Positions 14,953 through 22,863 of a stretch of DNA of 64,000 nucleotides are shown piece after piece. The notes under the pieces are model-generated. The model was not told the origin of the DNA, made no database searches, and saw only the letters and a program-made list of their open reading frames with translations. A program made the position numbers and the translations under genes. This DNA comes from Oscillospiraceae bacterium. GTDB taxonomy: Bacteria > Bacillota > Clostridia > Oscillospirales > Oscillospiraceae. The first letter of the stretch is position 1. Each line of letters starts with the position of its first letter. The DNA is taken from the NCBI GenBank assembly GCA_017937195.1, contig JAGBEA010000017.1:22854-86853 (forward strand), read 5' to 3'.

Positions 14953-16434
14953 TTGAAACTCGGCTTTGATAACGACAAATATCTGGCGCTGCAGGCACAG
15001 CATATCAAGGAGCGTGTGGCGCAGTTTGGCGGCAAGCTGTATCTGGAATTCGGCGGCAAGCTGTTTGACGACTATCACGCAGCCCGCGTGCTGCCCGGTT
15101 TCCAGCCGGACAGTAAGCTGCGGATGCTGGAGACTATGAAGGACGATGTGGAGATCGTTATGGCCATCTGCGCCGCCGACATTGAAAAGAGCAAGAAACG
15201 GGGCGATTTGGGCATCTCCTACGATGAGGAGGTGCTGCGCCTGATCGATGTTTTCCGCGGTATGGGCTTTTATGTGGGCAGCGTGGTCATCACCCAGTAT
15301 GCCGGTCAGCCCTCCTCGGACGCTTTTATCAAGCGTTTGAGCGCGTTGGGCGTGCAGAGCTGCCGCCACTATCTCATTGCCGGCTATCCCTCCGATGTGA
15401 CCCATATCGTCAGTGATGAGGGGCTGGGCAAGAACGATTACATCGAGACCACCCGTCCCATCGTGGTCATCACCGCCCCCGGTCCCGGCAGCGGCAAGAT
15501 GGCTACCTGCCTGAGCCAGCTGTACCACGATCATAAGCGTGGCATCCGCGCCGGCTACGCCAAGTATGAGACCTTCCCCATCTGGAATCTGCCCTTGAAG
15601 CATCCCGTCAATCTGGCGTACGAGGCGGCAACGGCGGATCTGAACGATGTGAATATGATCGACCCGTTCCATCTGGACGCCTACGGCGAGACCACGGTGA
15701 ACTACAACCGCGATGTGGAGATTTTCCCCGTGCTCAACGCCATGTTCCAGAAGATTCAGGGCAGCTCTCCCTATAAATCTCCCACGGATATGGGCGTGAA
15801 TATGGCGGGCTTTGCCATTGTGGATGACGCGGTTTGTCAGGAGGCCTCCCGTATGGAGATCCTGCGCCGCTACTATACCGCACAGACCCAGAAGCTGCGG
15901 GGCGAGTGCGATGAGAATGTGGTCATCAAGCTGGAGTTGGTGATGCAGCAGGCCGGTGTCACGCCGGAGATCTGCCCTGCGGTGGGCGCGGCGCTGGATC
16001 GGGCGGAGCGCACCGGCGGACCTGCCGGCGCCATGGTGCTGCCCGACGGCAGCGTGGTGACGGGCAAGACCTCGTCGCTGCTGGGCGCATCGGCGGCGCT
16101 GCTGCTGAACGCGCTGAAGGCCATGGCAGGCATCGACCAAAAGCTGGAGCTGATCCCCGCCTCCGTCATCGAGCCGATCAGCCGTTTGAAGACGGAGAAT
16201 TTGGGTCACCGCAATCCCCGCCTCCACTCCGACGAGGTGCTGATCGCGCTGGCCATCTCGGGACTGACCAATCCGCTGGCGGCACTGGTGCAGCAGCAGC
16301 TGACCCGACTGCGGGGCTGCGAGGCCCACTTCTCGGTGATCATTTCCGCCGAGGATATCAAGCTCTATCAGCGCTTGGGCATCCACGTCAGCTGCCAGCC
16401 CAAATACGAAGTGAAGAAACTCTACCATCGATAA
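14953..16434 (+). CDS. DUF1846 family protein
   Basis: The 493-residue cytoplasmic protein matches the DUF1846 family over its whole length. The N-terminus KLGFDNDKYLALQAQHIKERV, the central TAPGPGSGKMATCLSQLYHD (a P-loop-like GPGSGK near residue 180) and the C-terminal alpha/beta portion are typical. Structures are known for the family, but no reaction is established to my knowledge. The start is taken as TTG 14953 because GGGGGAGA lies just upstream and the resulting N-terminus matches the family. The earlier ATG at 14902 overlaps the -10 region. Confidence 0.88.
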   Translation: MKLGFDNDKYLALQAQHIKERVAQFGGKLYLEFGGKLFDDYHAARVLPGFQPDSKLRMLETMKDDVEIVMAICAADIEKSKKRGDLGISYDEEVLRLIDVFRGMGFYVGSVVITQYAGQPSSDAFIKRLSALGVQSCRHYLIAGYPSDVTHIVSDEGLGKNDYIETTRPIVVITAPGPGSGKMATCLSQLYHDHKRGIRAGYAKYETFPIWNLPLKHPVNLAYEAATADLNDVNMIDPFHLDAYGETTVNYNRDVEIFPVLNAMFQKIQGSSPYKSPTDMGVNMAGFAIVDDAVCQEASRMEILRRYYTAQTQKLRGECDENVVIKLELVMQQAGVTPEICPAVGAALDRAERTGGPAGAMVLPDGSVVTGKTSSLLGASAALLLNALKAMAGIDQKLELIPASVIEPISRLKTENLGHRNPRLHSDEVLIALAISGLTNPLAALVQQQLTRLRGCEAHFSVIISAEDIKLYQRLGIHVSCQPKYEVKKLYHR

Positions 16435-16442
16435 ATATTTGA

Positions 16443-16475
16443 GAAAGTGACCGCGGTGCGGTCACTTTCTTTCGG
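16443..16475 (+). terminator. Stem-loop between the DUF1846 gene and tex
   Basis: GAAAGTGACCGC pairs perfectly with GCGGTCACTTTC and is followed by TTTC. The T run is weak, so read-through into tex is possible. Confidence 0.6.
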
Positions 16476-16489
16476 AAAGGAACCTATCT

Positions 16490-18676
16490 ATGAACCAAAT
16501 CGCACAAGCATTGGCGCAGGAGCTGAAACAGCCGCTGCAGTATGTGGAGAATGTGATCGCCCTGCTGGATGAGGGCAACACTATCCCCTTCATTGCCCGC
16601 TACCGCAAGGAGAGCCACGGCAGTATGGACGATACCACCCTGCGCACCCTCAGCGACCGGCTGAACTATCTGCGCAATCTGGCCGCACGCAAGGAAGAAG
16701 TGAAAAACGCCATTGCCAATCAGGAGAAACTGACGGACGAGCTTTCACTGGCCATCGATAACGCCAAAACACTGGCGGAGGTGGAGGATCTCTACCGCCC
16801 CTATAAGCAGAAGCGCCGCACCCGTGCCACTATGGCAAAAGAGAAGGGTCTGGAGCCGCTGGCACAGCAGATCTTCGACCAGACCGAGCGCTGCCCCCTC
16901 GCCACGATGGCAGAGCCGTTTGTTGACCCGGAAAAGGGCGTGGAAACGGTGGAGGATGCGCTTGCCGGCGCCAACGACATCATCGCCGAGTGGATCGCCG
17001 ACGATGCCGCCATCCGCAAGGAGCTGCGTGAGCTGACCATGAAGAAGGGCAGCCTGCGCACCGTGGCACAGACGGAGGAGGACTCCGTATACCGCCTCTA
17101 TTATGACTTCACCCAAAACCTCGCCAAGCTGGCAGGACATCAGATCCTTGCCATCAACCGCGGCGAGAAGGAGGAGTTTTTGAAGGTCAGCGTGGAGCTG
17201 GACCGCGAGTGGGCGCTGGGTCTTATCTGGAACCGCATCGTGTCCGGCAAGGGCAACAGCACCACCTTCGTGCGTACGGAAAGCTCCGTCTTTGTCCAGA
17301 CCGCCGCGGAGGACGGCTTTGACCGCCTGCTGTGGCCGTCTCTGGAGCGTGAGATCCGCAATATGCTGACCGAAACTGCCTGCGAGGGCGCCATTGCTAT
17401 GTTCGCGCTGAACCTGCGTCCGCTGCTGATGCAGCCCACGGTGAAGGGCCATGTGACCATGGGTCTCGACCCCGGCTACGCTCACGGCTGCAAGGTGGCT
17501 GTTATCGACGGCACCGGCAAGGTGCTGGATACGGCGGTGGTCTATCCCACCTACGGTCAGCGCCAAAAGGCGGAGGCCATCACTAAGCTGTCCGGTATGG
17601 TGCGCCGCCACAAGGTGGAGCATATCGCCATTGGCAACGGCACCGCCAGCCGTGAAACGGAGCAGATGGCGGTGGAGATGATCCGTCAGCTGGACAGCGG
17701 TGTTGCCTATATGATCGTCAACGAGGCCGGCGCTTCCGTCTACTCCGCCAGCAAACTGGCGGCGGAGGAGTTTCCCGAGTATGATGTGAACCTGCGCAGC
17801 GCCGTGTCCATCGCCCGCCGTATGCAGGATCCGCTGGCGGAGCTGGTGAAGATCGACCCCAAGGCCATCGGTGTGGGTCAGTATCAGCACGATATGCCCC
17901 AGAAGCGGTTGGACGAAACGCTGTCCGGCGTGGTGGAAGACTGCGTCAACGCCGTTGGCGTGGATGTCAATACTGCCTCTGCCAGCTTACTGGGGCGCGT
18001 GTCGGGCTTGAACGCCACCACCGCCAAGAATATCGTGAAATACCGCGAGGAGAACGGCGTGTTCACCGCGCGCAAGCAGCTTTTGAAGGTGCCCAAGCTG
18101 GGCCCCAAGGCCTTTGAGCAGAGCGCCGGTTTTCTGCGTGTGCCGGAGAGCAAGTCTGTGCTGGATAATACCGGCGTCCACCCCGAGAGCTATGCGGCGG
18201 CGGAAAAGCTGCTGGAGCTGTGCGGCTATACCCTCAAGGATGTGGCCAAGGGCGAGATCGGTATGCTGGAGCAGAAGGTGAAGTTGATGGGCGCAGAGAA
18301 GCTGGCTGCCCAGATCGGCATCGGCGTGCCTACCCTCAACGATGTGGTGAAGGAGCTGATGAAGCCCGGACGCGACGTGCGTGACGATCTGCCTGCCCCC
18401 ATTCTGCGCACCGACGTGCTGGATATTAAGGATCTGGCCGCCGGTATGGTGCTTAGCGGCACTGTACGCAACGTGGTGGACTTCGGTGTGTTCGTGGATA
18501 TCGGCGTCCATCAGGACGGCTTGGTGCATATCTCGCAGGTGTGCAACAAGTTCATCAAGCACCCCAGCGAGATGGTGTCCGTGGGTGATATCGTCAAGGT
18601 AGTGGTGCTGGATGTGGATGAAAAGAAGCACCGCATCAGCCTTTCTATGAAGCAGGTTCCCAAAGAGAGTAAATAA
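16490..18676 (+). CDS. tex: Tex-family RNA-binding transcription accessory protein
   Basis: The 728-residue protein has the full Tex layout. It carries an N-terminal helical domain, a YqgF/RNase H-like domain near residues 320-450 (VTMGLDPGYAHGCKVAVIDGTGKVL), helix-hairpin-helix motifs around 490-560 (GLNATTAKNIVKYREENG), and a C-terminal S1 RNA-binding domain from about 645 (LAAGMVLSGTVRNVVDFGVFVDIGVHQDGLVHISQ). Tex is an essential or fitness-related nucleic-acid binding protein that affects transcription in many bacteria. The start has an AAAGGA site. It may be partly co-transcribed with the DUF1846 gene. Confidence 0.96.
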   Translation: MNQIAQALAQELKQPLQYVENVIALLDEGNTIPFIARYRKESHGSMDDTTLRTLSDRLNYLRNLAARKEEVKNAIANQEKLTDELSLAIDNAKTLAEVEDLYRPYKQKRRTRATMAKEKGLEPLAQQIFDQTERCPLATMAEPFVDPEKGVETVEDALAGANDIIAEWIADDAAIRKELRELTMKKGSLRTVAQTEEDSVYRLYYDFTQNLAKLAGHQILAINRGEKEEFLKVSVELDREWALGLIWNRIVSGKGNSTTFVRTESSVFVQTAAEDGFDRLLWPSLEREIRNMLTETACEGAIAMFALNLRPLLMQPTVKGHVTMGLDPGYAHGCKVAVIDGTGKVLDTAVVYPTYGQRQKAEAITKLSGMVRRHKVEHIAIGNGTASRETEQMAVEMIRQLDSGVAYMIVNEAGASVYSASKLAAEEFPEYDVNLRSAVSIARRMQDPLAELVKIDPKAIGVGQYQHDMPQKRLDETLSGVVEDCVNAVGVDVNTASASLLGRVSGLNATTAKNIVKYREENGVFTARKQLLKVPKLGPKAFEQSAGFLRVPESKSVLDNTGVHPESYAAAEKLLELCGYTLKDVAKGEIGMLEQKVKLMGAEKLAAQIGIGVPTLNDVVKELMKPGRDVRDDLPAPILRTDVLDIKDLAAGMVLSGTVRNVVDFGVFVDIGVHQDGLVHISQVCNKFIKHPSEMVSVGDIVKVVVLDVDEKKHRISLSMKQVPKESK

Positions 18677-18679
18677 GTG

Positions 18680-18708
18680 AAAGAGGACGCAGACTGCGTC
18701 CTCTTTTT
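18680..18708. terminator. Bidirectional terminator
   Basis: AAAGAGGACGCA-GAC-TGCGTCCTCTTT lies between tex and the convergent spoIIID. Confidence 0.85.
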
Positions 18709-18944
18709 TATTCTCCCTTGTACTTGCGCCGCGTGGCAAGACCGCCGCGGATATGCCGCTGCGCCTTGTTGATCTCCAGTACTTCCTTGACCTGCGTGTA
18801 AAGGCTGCGGTTGTAGTGGGGCAGCCGCTCGGAGAGATCTTTATGTACGGTGGACTTGCTGACGCCGAATTTCTTGGCGGCATCGCGCACTGTTGCCCGA
18901 TTTTCGATCATGTAGACGGCGAGGTCGCAGGCTCGCTCTTCCAT
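18708..18944 (-). CDS. spoIIID: Sporulation transcriptional regulator SpoIIID
   Basis: SpoIIID is a mother-cell DNA-binding protein that switches gene expression after engulfment in spore formers. The 78-residue product carries the near-invariant helix-turn-helix TVRDAAKKFGVSKSTVHKDLSERL at about residues 18-41. The C-terminal basic segment HIRGGLATRRKYK is also typical of SpoIIID. An AAGGG ribosome site precedes the ATG. It stands alone here, whereas in Bacillus it lies near mbl. Its presence is the strongest sporulation marker in the window. Confidence 0.95.
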   Translation of the reverse strand: MEERACDLAVYMIENRATVRDAAKKFGVSKSTVHKDLSERLPHYNRSLYTQVKEVLEINKAQRHIRGGLATRRKYKGE

Positions 18945-19035
18945 ATTTCCCTTAATAACTCACCACTCCCCAATGATACTTTCCGCTACCATTACTATGC
19001 GCGGCGCTGCGGAAAAAGTACGCAGGGAGAGAAGA

Positions 19036-19065
19036 TTGACATCCTCTCGACTGTGGGAGTAAAAT
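19036..19065 (+). promoter_or_regulatory. Promoter of the aminotransferase operon
   Basis: TTGACA, an 18-base spacer and TAAAAT end 37 bases before the aminotransferase start. Confidence 0.65.
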
Positions 19066-19102
19066 AAAGGCAAAGATCAATGACCCACGGGAGGAAACCA
19101 CT

Positions 19103-20284
19103 ATGCCCCAGTTGAGCAAACGAGTGGAAACTTTTACGGATTCTGTGATCCGCAGGATGACCCGCATCAGCGACGAGACCCCCGGCAGCATCAATCTGTC
19201 CCAAGGCTTTCCGGACTTTGACCCGCCGCAGATCCTGCTGGATGCCATGAAGAAAATGTCCAGCGGTGGTGAGCAGCATCAGTACCCCATTACCTTCGGC
19301 TCGCCGCGGCTGCGCAAGTGCATCGCCGACAAATATTCCCCCATTTTGGGGCGCACCATCGACCCCGAAGAGGAGGTGGTCATCACCTGCGGCGGCACGG
19401 AGGCGATGCTGGCAACGGTGATGTCGGTGTGCAATCCCGGCGATAGAATCATCGCCTTTTCTCCCGTGTATGAAAACTACGGCACGGACACCATCCTCTG
19501 CGGCGCCGAACCCATTTATGTGCCGCTGGTGCCGCCTACCTACGACTTTGACCGCGCCGCGCTGGAGGATGCCTTCCGGCAGGGGGTGAAAGCCATCATC
19601 GTCTGCAACCCTTCCAACCCTTGCGGCAAGGTGTTTACACGGGAGGAACTGCTGTATATCGAGGAGCTGGCGGAGAAATACGACGCCTATGTCATCACCG
19701 ACGAGGTGTATGAGCATATCGTCTTCCCGCCCCACGAACATATTATGGCGGCGTCGCTGCCCGGCGCCTATGAGCGCACCATCACCTGCAACTCGCTGTC
19801 CAAGACCTTCTCCATCACCGGCTGGCGTCTGGGCTTTGCCATCGCCGAGCCAAAAGTGGCGGAATATATCAAGAAAGTCCACGATTTCATCACCATCGGT
19901 GCCCCCGCGCCCCTGCAGGAGGCGGTGTGCGAGGCATTCACACTGGGGCAGGAGTACTATGACGAGATGCTGGCGATGTACAGCCGCAAGCGGGATATCT
20001 TCTGCGGTGGTCTGAGTGAGATCGGTCTGCCCCACACGGTGCCGCAGGGCTCCTATTTCGTGATGGTGGACATCTCCGCCTTTTTGGCGCGTGAGCAGTT
20101 CGCCGGATGGACAGACCTGCAGTTTTGCGAGTGGATGGTGAAAGAGGTGGGTGTTGCCGCTGTGCCCGGCTCCAGCTTCTTCGTGGAGGATGTGAACCAC
20201 CTCATCCGCCTGCACTTTGCCCGCAGTGAGGAATCGCTGCGCGAGGCGCTGCGGCGTTTAGCACAGCTGAAAAAGTATCTGTAA
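19103..20284 (+). CDS. Class I/II PLP-dependent aminotransferase
   Basis: The 393-residue fold-type I enzyme transfers an amino group between an amino acid and a 2-oxo acid. The Schiff-base lysine is Lys 234 in NSLSKTFSITGWRLG, and VCNPSNPCGKVF and TDEVYEHIVF supply other cofactor contacts. It most resembles the subgroup with aspartate/aromatic/methionine and kynurenine aminotransferases. The substrate is not resolved. It is first in an operon with a flavin reductase-like protein (12 bases downstream) and a NifX-like protein. Confidence 0.9.
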   Translation: MPQLSKRVETFTDSVIRRMTRISDETPGSINLSQGFPDFDPPQILLDAMKKMSSGGEQHQYPITFGSPRLRKCIADKYSPILGRTIDPEEEVVITCGGTEAMLATVMSVCNPGDRIIAFSPVYENYGTDTILCGAEPIYVPLVPPTYDFDRAALEDAFRQGVKAIIVCNPSNPCGKVFTREELLYIEELAEKYDAYVITDEVYEHIVFPPHEHIMAASLPGAYERTITCNSLSKTFSITGWRLGFAIAEPKVAEYIKKVHDFITIGAPAPLQEAVCEAFTLGQEYYDEMLAMYSRKRDIFCGGLSEIGLPHTVPQGSYFVMVDISAFLAREQFAGWTDLQFCEWMVKEVGVAAVPGSSFFVEDVNHLIRLHFARSEESLREALRRLAQLKKYL

Positions 20285-20296
20285 GGAGGAACGCTT

Positions 20297-20857
20297 ATGC
20301 GTAAGAATTTTGGTGCAAAGCCTTTGCTGTACCCCCAGCCGGTGCTGATTATCGGCACCTATAATGCTGATGGCACGCCCAACGCTATGAACGCCGCGTG
20401 GGGTGGCATCAGCGAGGAAAAGGAGATCACCATCTGCATCGACAGCGCCCATAAAACGGCGGAGAATCTGCTGCAGCGCGGCGCCTTTACCGTCAGTATG
20501 GCCACGGCGGACTATGTTGCCGCCTGCGACTATGTGGGCATCACCTCCGGCAATCAGGTGCCGGATAAGGTGGCGCGTGCCGGTTTCCACACCACCCACT
20601 CCCCCTTGGTGGATGCTCCCTTGATCGACGAGCTGCCTATGGTGCTGGAATGTCGCGTCATCAGCTACGATACGGACACCTGCCGCCTTGTGGGGGAGAT
20701 CGTCAATGTCAGCGCCGACGAGCGGGTGCTGGACGCGGAGGGAAAGATTGACCCTGCCAAGCTGCGCCCCATTACCTACGATGCGGTGCATCACCATTAT
20801 CTGGTGCTGGGCGAAAAGGTGGGCAACGCCTTTTCCGACGGTAAACAACTAAAATAA
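20297..20857 (+). CDS. Flavin reductase family protein (FMN split barrel)
   Basis: The 186-residue protein is a compact flavin-reductase-type split barrel. PLLYPQPVLIIGTYNADGTPNAMNAAWGG at residues 8-36 forms the first strands. The segment AHKTAENLLQRGAFTVSMATADYV contains the usual flavin-contact region, and the HHHYLVLGEKVGNAF end closes the barrel. Such proteins bind FMN and commonly act as flavin or ferric reductases or as flavoredoxins. It is unrelated in length to the 307-residue family member at 4.3 kb. It is co-transcribed with the aminotransferase upstream and the NifX-like protein downstream. Confidence 0.88.
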   Translation: MRKNFGAKPLLYPQPVLIIGTYNADGTPNAMNAAWGGISEEKEITICIDSAHKTAENLLQRGAFTVSMATADYVAACDYVGITSGNQVPDKVARAGFHTTHSPLVDAPLIDELPMVLECRVISYDTDTCRLVGEIVNVSADERVLDAEGKIDPAKLRPITYDAVHHHYLVLGEKVGNAFSDGKQLK

Positions 20858-20871
20858 AGGAGGATATAACA

Positions 20872-21276
20872 ATGAAAATTGCAGTTACTTATGAAAACGG
20901 AATGATTTTTCAGCACTTCGGTCACACGGAGCAGTTCAAGCTCTATGAGGTGAGCGACGGTAAAATCGTCAGCGCCGAGGTGGTGGATACCAACGGCAGC
21001 GGCCACGGCGCGCTGGCAGGTCTGCTGCGCGCACTGGGTGCGGAGGTGCTGATCTGCGGCGGTATCGGCGGCGGCGCACAGATGGCGCTGGCGGAGGCGG
21101 GCATCCGTCTGTTTGGCGGCGTTTCCGGCAGCGCGGACGCGGCGGTGCAGGCGCTGCTGGCAGGTGAACTGCTTTATGATCCCAATGTGATGTGCTCTCA
21201 CCACGAGGAGGGACATCATCACGAGGGCGACTGCGGCAGTCACGGTTGCGGCAGCCATAGCTGCGGCAACCACTGA
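20872..21276 (+). CDS. NifX/NifB-type (dinitrogenase iron-molybdenum cofactor) family protein with His/Cys tail
   Basis: The first ~105 residues match the NifX/NafY/NifB C-terminal fold (MKIAVTYENGMIFQHFGHTEQFKLYEV; GGIGGGAQMAL). The fold binds iron-sulfur or metal clusters. The last ~25 residues are unusually rich in His and Cys, with HHEEGHHHEG and a CGSHGCGSHSCG tail, which suggests extra metal binding. No nitrogenase gene is nearby. Stand-alone members are common in anaerobes and probably store or chaperone metal clusters. The gene has a good ribosome site and ends at a terminator. Confidence 0.85.
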   Translation: MKIAVTYENGMIFQHFGHTEQFKLYEVSDGKIVSAEVVDTNGSGHGALAGLLRALGAEVLICGGIGGGAQMALAEAGIRLFGGVSGSADAAVQALLAGELLYDPNVMCSHHEEGHHHEGDCGSHGCGSHSCGNH

Positions 21277-21285
21277 GAAGCAAAA

Positions 21286-21318
21286 AAATGGCAGGTGCCG
21301 GAGGCATCTGCCATTTTC
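21286..21318. terminator. Bidirectional terminator
   Basis: The stem AAAATGGCAG...CTGCCATTTT lies between the NifX-like gene and the convergent alpha-CTD-like gene. Confidence 0.8.
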
Positions 21319-21323
21319 TTGTC

Positions 21324-21812
21324 TTAATAATCCTCTTTCAGCGAGAAGCGCATCAGTCCCAGCTGATACTCGATCTCCTCCAGACCCTCCTGGGTCATAT
21401 TGCGCACCTTGCGGCAATCCGACGGGGTCATCTGCAGCAGCTGGCGCAGTGTGGTCACGCCGTGACCCTCTAAGCTGACCCGCGTACGCAGCGACAGATC
21501 CAGCTCCTCCAGCGACATATCCAGAATACTGCCGGAAACCGGTGCTTCCCGAATCGGCTGCACCACCTCCGCCACGGGGGCGTCCTCAACCGCGATGTCA
21601 TCCAGCGTCACACCGGCAAGGGTGATGGGGAGACCGGCTGCGGCGCGGCGGTTCAGCGCCTCATCCAGCGCGCGGATCTCCGCCTGACACGCAGGGCAAT
21701 CACCGCGGCAACCCTCACTGCAGGGCTGTGCGGTGGGCAGCTCAATGCTGTTGCGCTGTGCGATTTGGCGGCGAAATTCCTTCAAAATCGTGGACTGTTC
21801 CTTTGCGGTCAT
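21324..21812 (-). CDS. RNA polymerase alpha-CTD-like protein with Cys cluster
   Basis: The 162-residue protein ends with about 60 residues that closely resemble the alpha-subunit C-terminal domain of RNA polymerase: EELDLSLRTRVSLEGHGVTTL, then a helix-hairpin-helix and VRNMTQEGLEEIEYQL. The N-terminal half has no alpha-NTD. Instead it holds a CxxxCxxxCxxC cluster at about residues 32-43 (CSEGCRGDCPAC) that could bind zinc. It cannot replace RpoA. A role as a small DNA- or activator-binding accessory factor is a reasonable inference. The start ATG has AAGGAGG upstream. The gene is divergent from the SbcD-like gene. Confidence 0.75.
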   Translation of the reverse strand: MTAKEQSTILKEFRRQIAQRNSIELPTAQPCSEGCRGDCPACQAEIRALDEALNRRAAAGLPITLAGVTLDDIAVEDAPVAEVVQPIREAPVSGSILDMSLEELDLSLRTRVSLEGHGVTTLRQLLQMTPSDCRKVRNMTQEGLEEIEYQLGLMRFSLKEDY

Positions 21813-21956
21813 AGCCAAGTCCTCCTTGTGCGCTTTGTTGCCCACATTATAGCAAGCGCCGCATAGAAAATCAATCCAAACAGCGGATTTTCGGCGAAAG
21901 CATTGCAAAATAGTGCGCTTTCCCCTACAATAGAAAAAAACCGCAGGAGGTGGCAT

Positions 21957-22517
21957 ATGAAGCTTTTGCACATAGCGGATTTGTATCTGGACCGTTGGGG
22001 CACGCAGCGCCTTGACCGGTTGAGGGATATCGCCATAGAGGAGCAGGCGGATGCGGTGCTGCTGGCCGGCGGCATCTGGTACGCGCCGGCGCCGACGGTG
22101 GAGTCAGTGCTGCCATTTTGCGCCTTTGTCCGCCAACTGACGGCGCGGGGCATCCGGGTATTTGCCGTTGGCAGCAGCCGTGACGCCGCCCTTACCCAGC
22201 TGCCGCCTATGGATGGCTTTACCTGCGCCTGCCGCTTCACCAGCGCGGTGGAGACCGTGGCGCTGGAGGATGAACACGGCGCAGTGCTGCTCCATCTGCT
22301 GCCCACACTGCCGACGGAGGAGCAGTTTATCTCCGTACTCAGCAGCACGCCGCTGCCGATGGGTGCGCGGAACATATTGCTCAGCGGTCAGGTGCTGCAA
22401 ACCGCCCTTGTGACCGCCTTTGACTATCTGGCAATGGGCGGCGACAGCGAGGTCACCGTGGTGAAGCTGGGCGCGCAGAGCGAGGTAGAAACCCACCAAA
22501 TTTTACTGACAGATTGA
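21957..22517 (+). CDS. Degenerate metallophosphoesterase (SbcD-like N-terminal) protein
   Basis: The 186-residue protein starts MKLLHIADLYLD, which matches the SbcD/Mre11-type metallophosphoesterase opening HIADLHLD except that the metal-binding His is Tyr 10. The second motif, normally GDxxD, reads AGGIWY, and the GNHD motif reads GSSRD. Most metal ligands are therefore missing, and the protein is half the length of SbcD. The reading frame is intact with a strong GGAGG start, so it looks like a maintained pseudoenzyme and not random decay. No sbcC lies nearby. Confidence 0.6.
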   Translation: MKLLHIADLYLDRWGTQRLDRLRDIAIEEQADAVLLAGGIWYAPAPTVESVLPFCAFVRQLTARGIRVFAVGSSRDAALTQLPPMDGFTCACRFTSAVETVALEDEHGAVLLHLLPTLPTEEQFISVLSSTPLPMGARNILLSGQVLQTALVTAFDYLAMGGDSEVTVVKLGAQSEVETHQILLTD

Positions 22518-22520
22518 CAA

Positions 22521-22556
22521 AAGCAGGCGCTGATAAGGGCGCCTGCTTCTTCATTT
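22521..22556 (+). terminator. Intrinsic terminator
   Basis: AAGCAGGCGC pairs with GCGCCTGCTT and is followed by a T-rich stretch. Confidence 0.75.
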
Positions 22557-22561
22557 TGCCG

Positions 22562-22620
22562 TTGACATCCGCTGCGGGAAGTGCTATCCTTACATTAAAC
22601 GATTAAACAACCTTTTAATT
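22562..22620 (+). promoter_or_regulatory. Promoter and candidate ArsR operator of the metal efflux operon
   Basis: TTGACA (22562-22567), a 17-base spacer and TATCCT (22585-22590) form the promoter. Directly downstream, two ATTAAAC repeats (22594-22600, 22602-22608) and a TTTTAAT make an AT-rich partial palindrome. This is the kind of site bound by ArsR/SmtB/CadC regulators such as the one ending this operon. Confidence 0.65.
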
Positions 22621-22635
22621 GAAGGAGGAGCCAAA

Positions 22636-22854
22636 ATGAAGAAGACGTATCGCATCGAGGTGGATTGCGCCAACTGCGCCAATAAGATGGAGCAGGCGGC
22701 TGGGAAGGTGGATGGCGTGAAGGCTGCTGCCGTGAATTTCCTGACCCAGAAGATGACCGTGGAGTTTGAAGACGGTCACGAGGAGAAAACGGTGATGCAG
22801 GCGGTGCTGAGGGTCTGCCGCAAGGTGGAGCGGGACTGCGAAATCGAGTTTTAA
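22636..22854 (+). CDS. Heavy-metal-associated (HMA) domain protein
   Basis: The 72-residue soluble protein is a single ferredoxin-like HMA domain with the metal-binding CANC motif at residues 11-14. It lies nine bases before the P-type ATPase gene, which lacks the N-terminal HMA domain usually fused to such pumps. It therefore acts as a detached metal-binding domain or metallochaperone for that pump. The lack of the usual M-x-C copper signature and the neighbouring Zn/Cd-type ATPase point to divalent metals. Confidence 0.9.
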   Translation: MKKTYRIEVDCANCANKMEQAAGKVDGVKAAAVNFLTQKMTVEFEDGHEEKTVMQAVLRVCRKVERDCEIEF

Positions 22855-22863
22855 GGAGCAGCT

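Noticed and set aside
14491-16428. 645-codon minus-strand frame opposite the DUF1846 gene
   Set aside because: It is a mirror of high-GC codon bias, with no ribosome site or domain; the plus-strand gene matches a known family over its full length.
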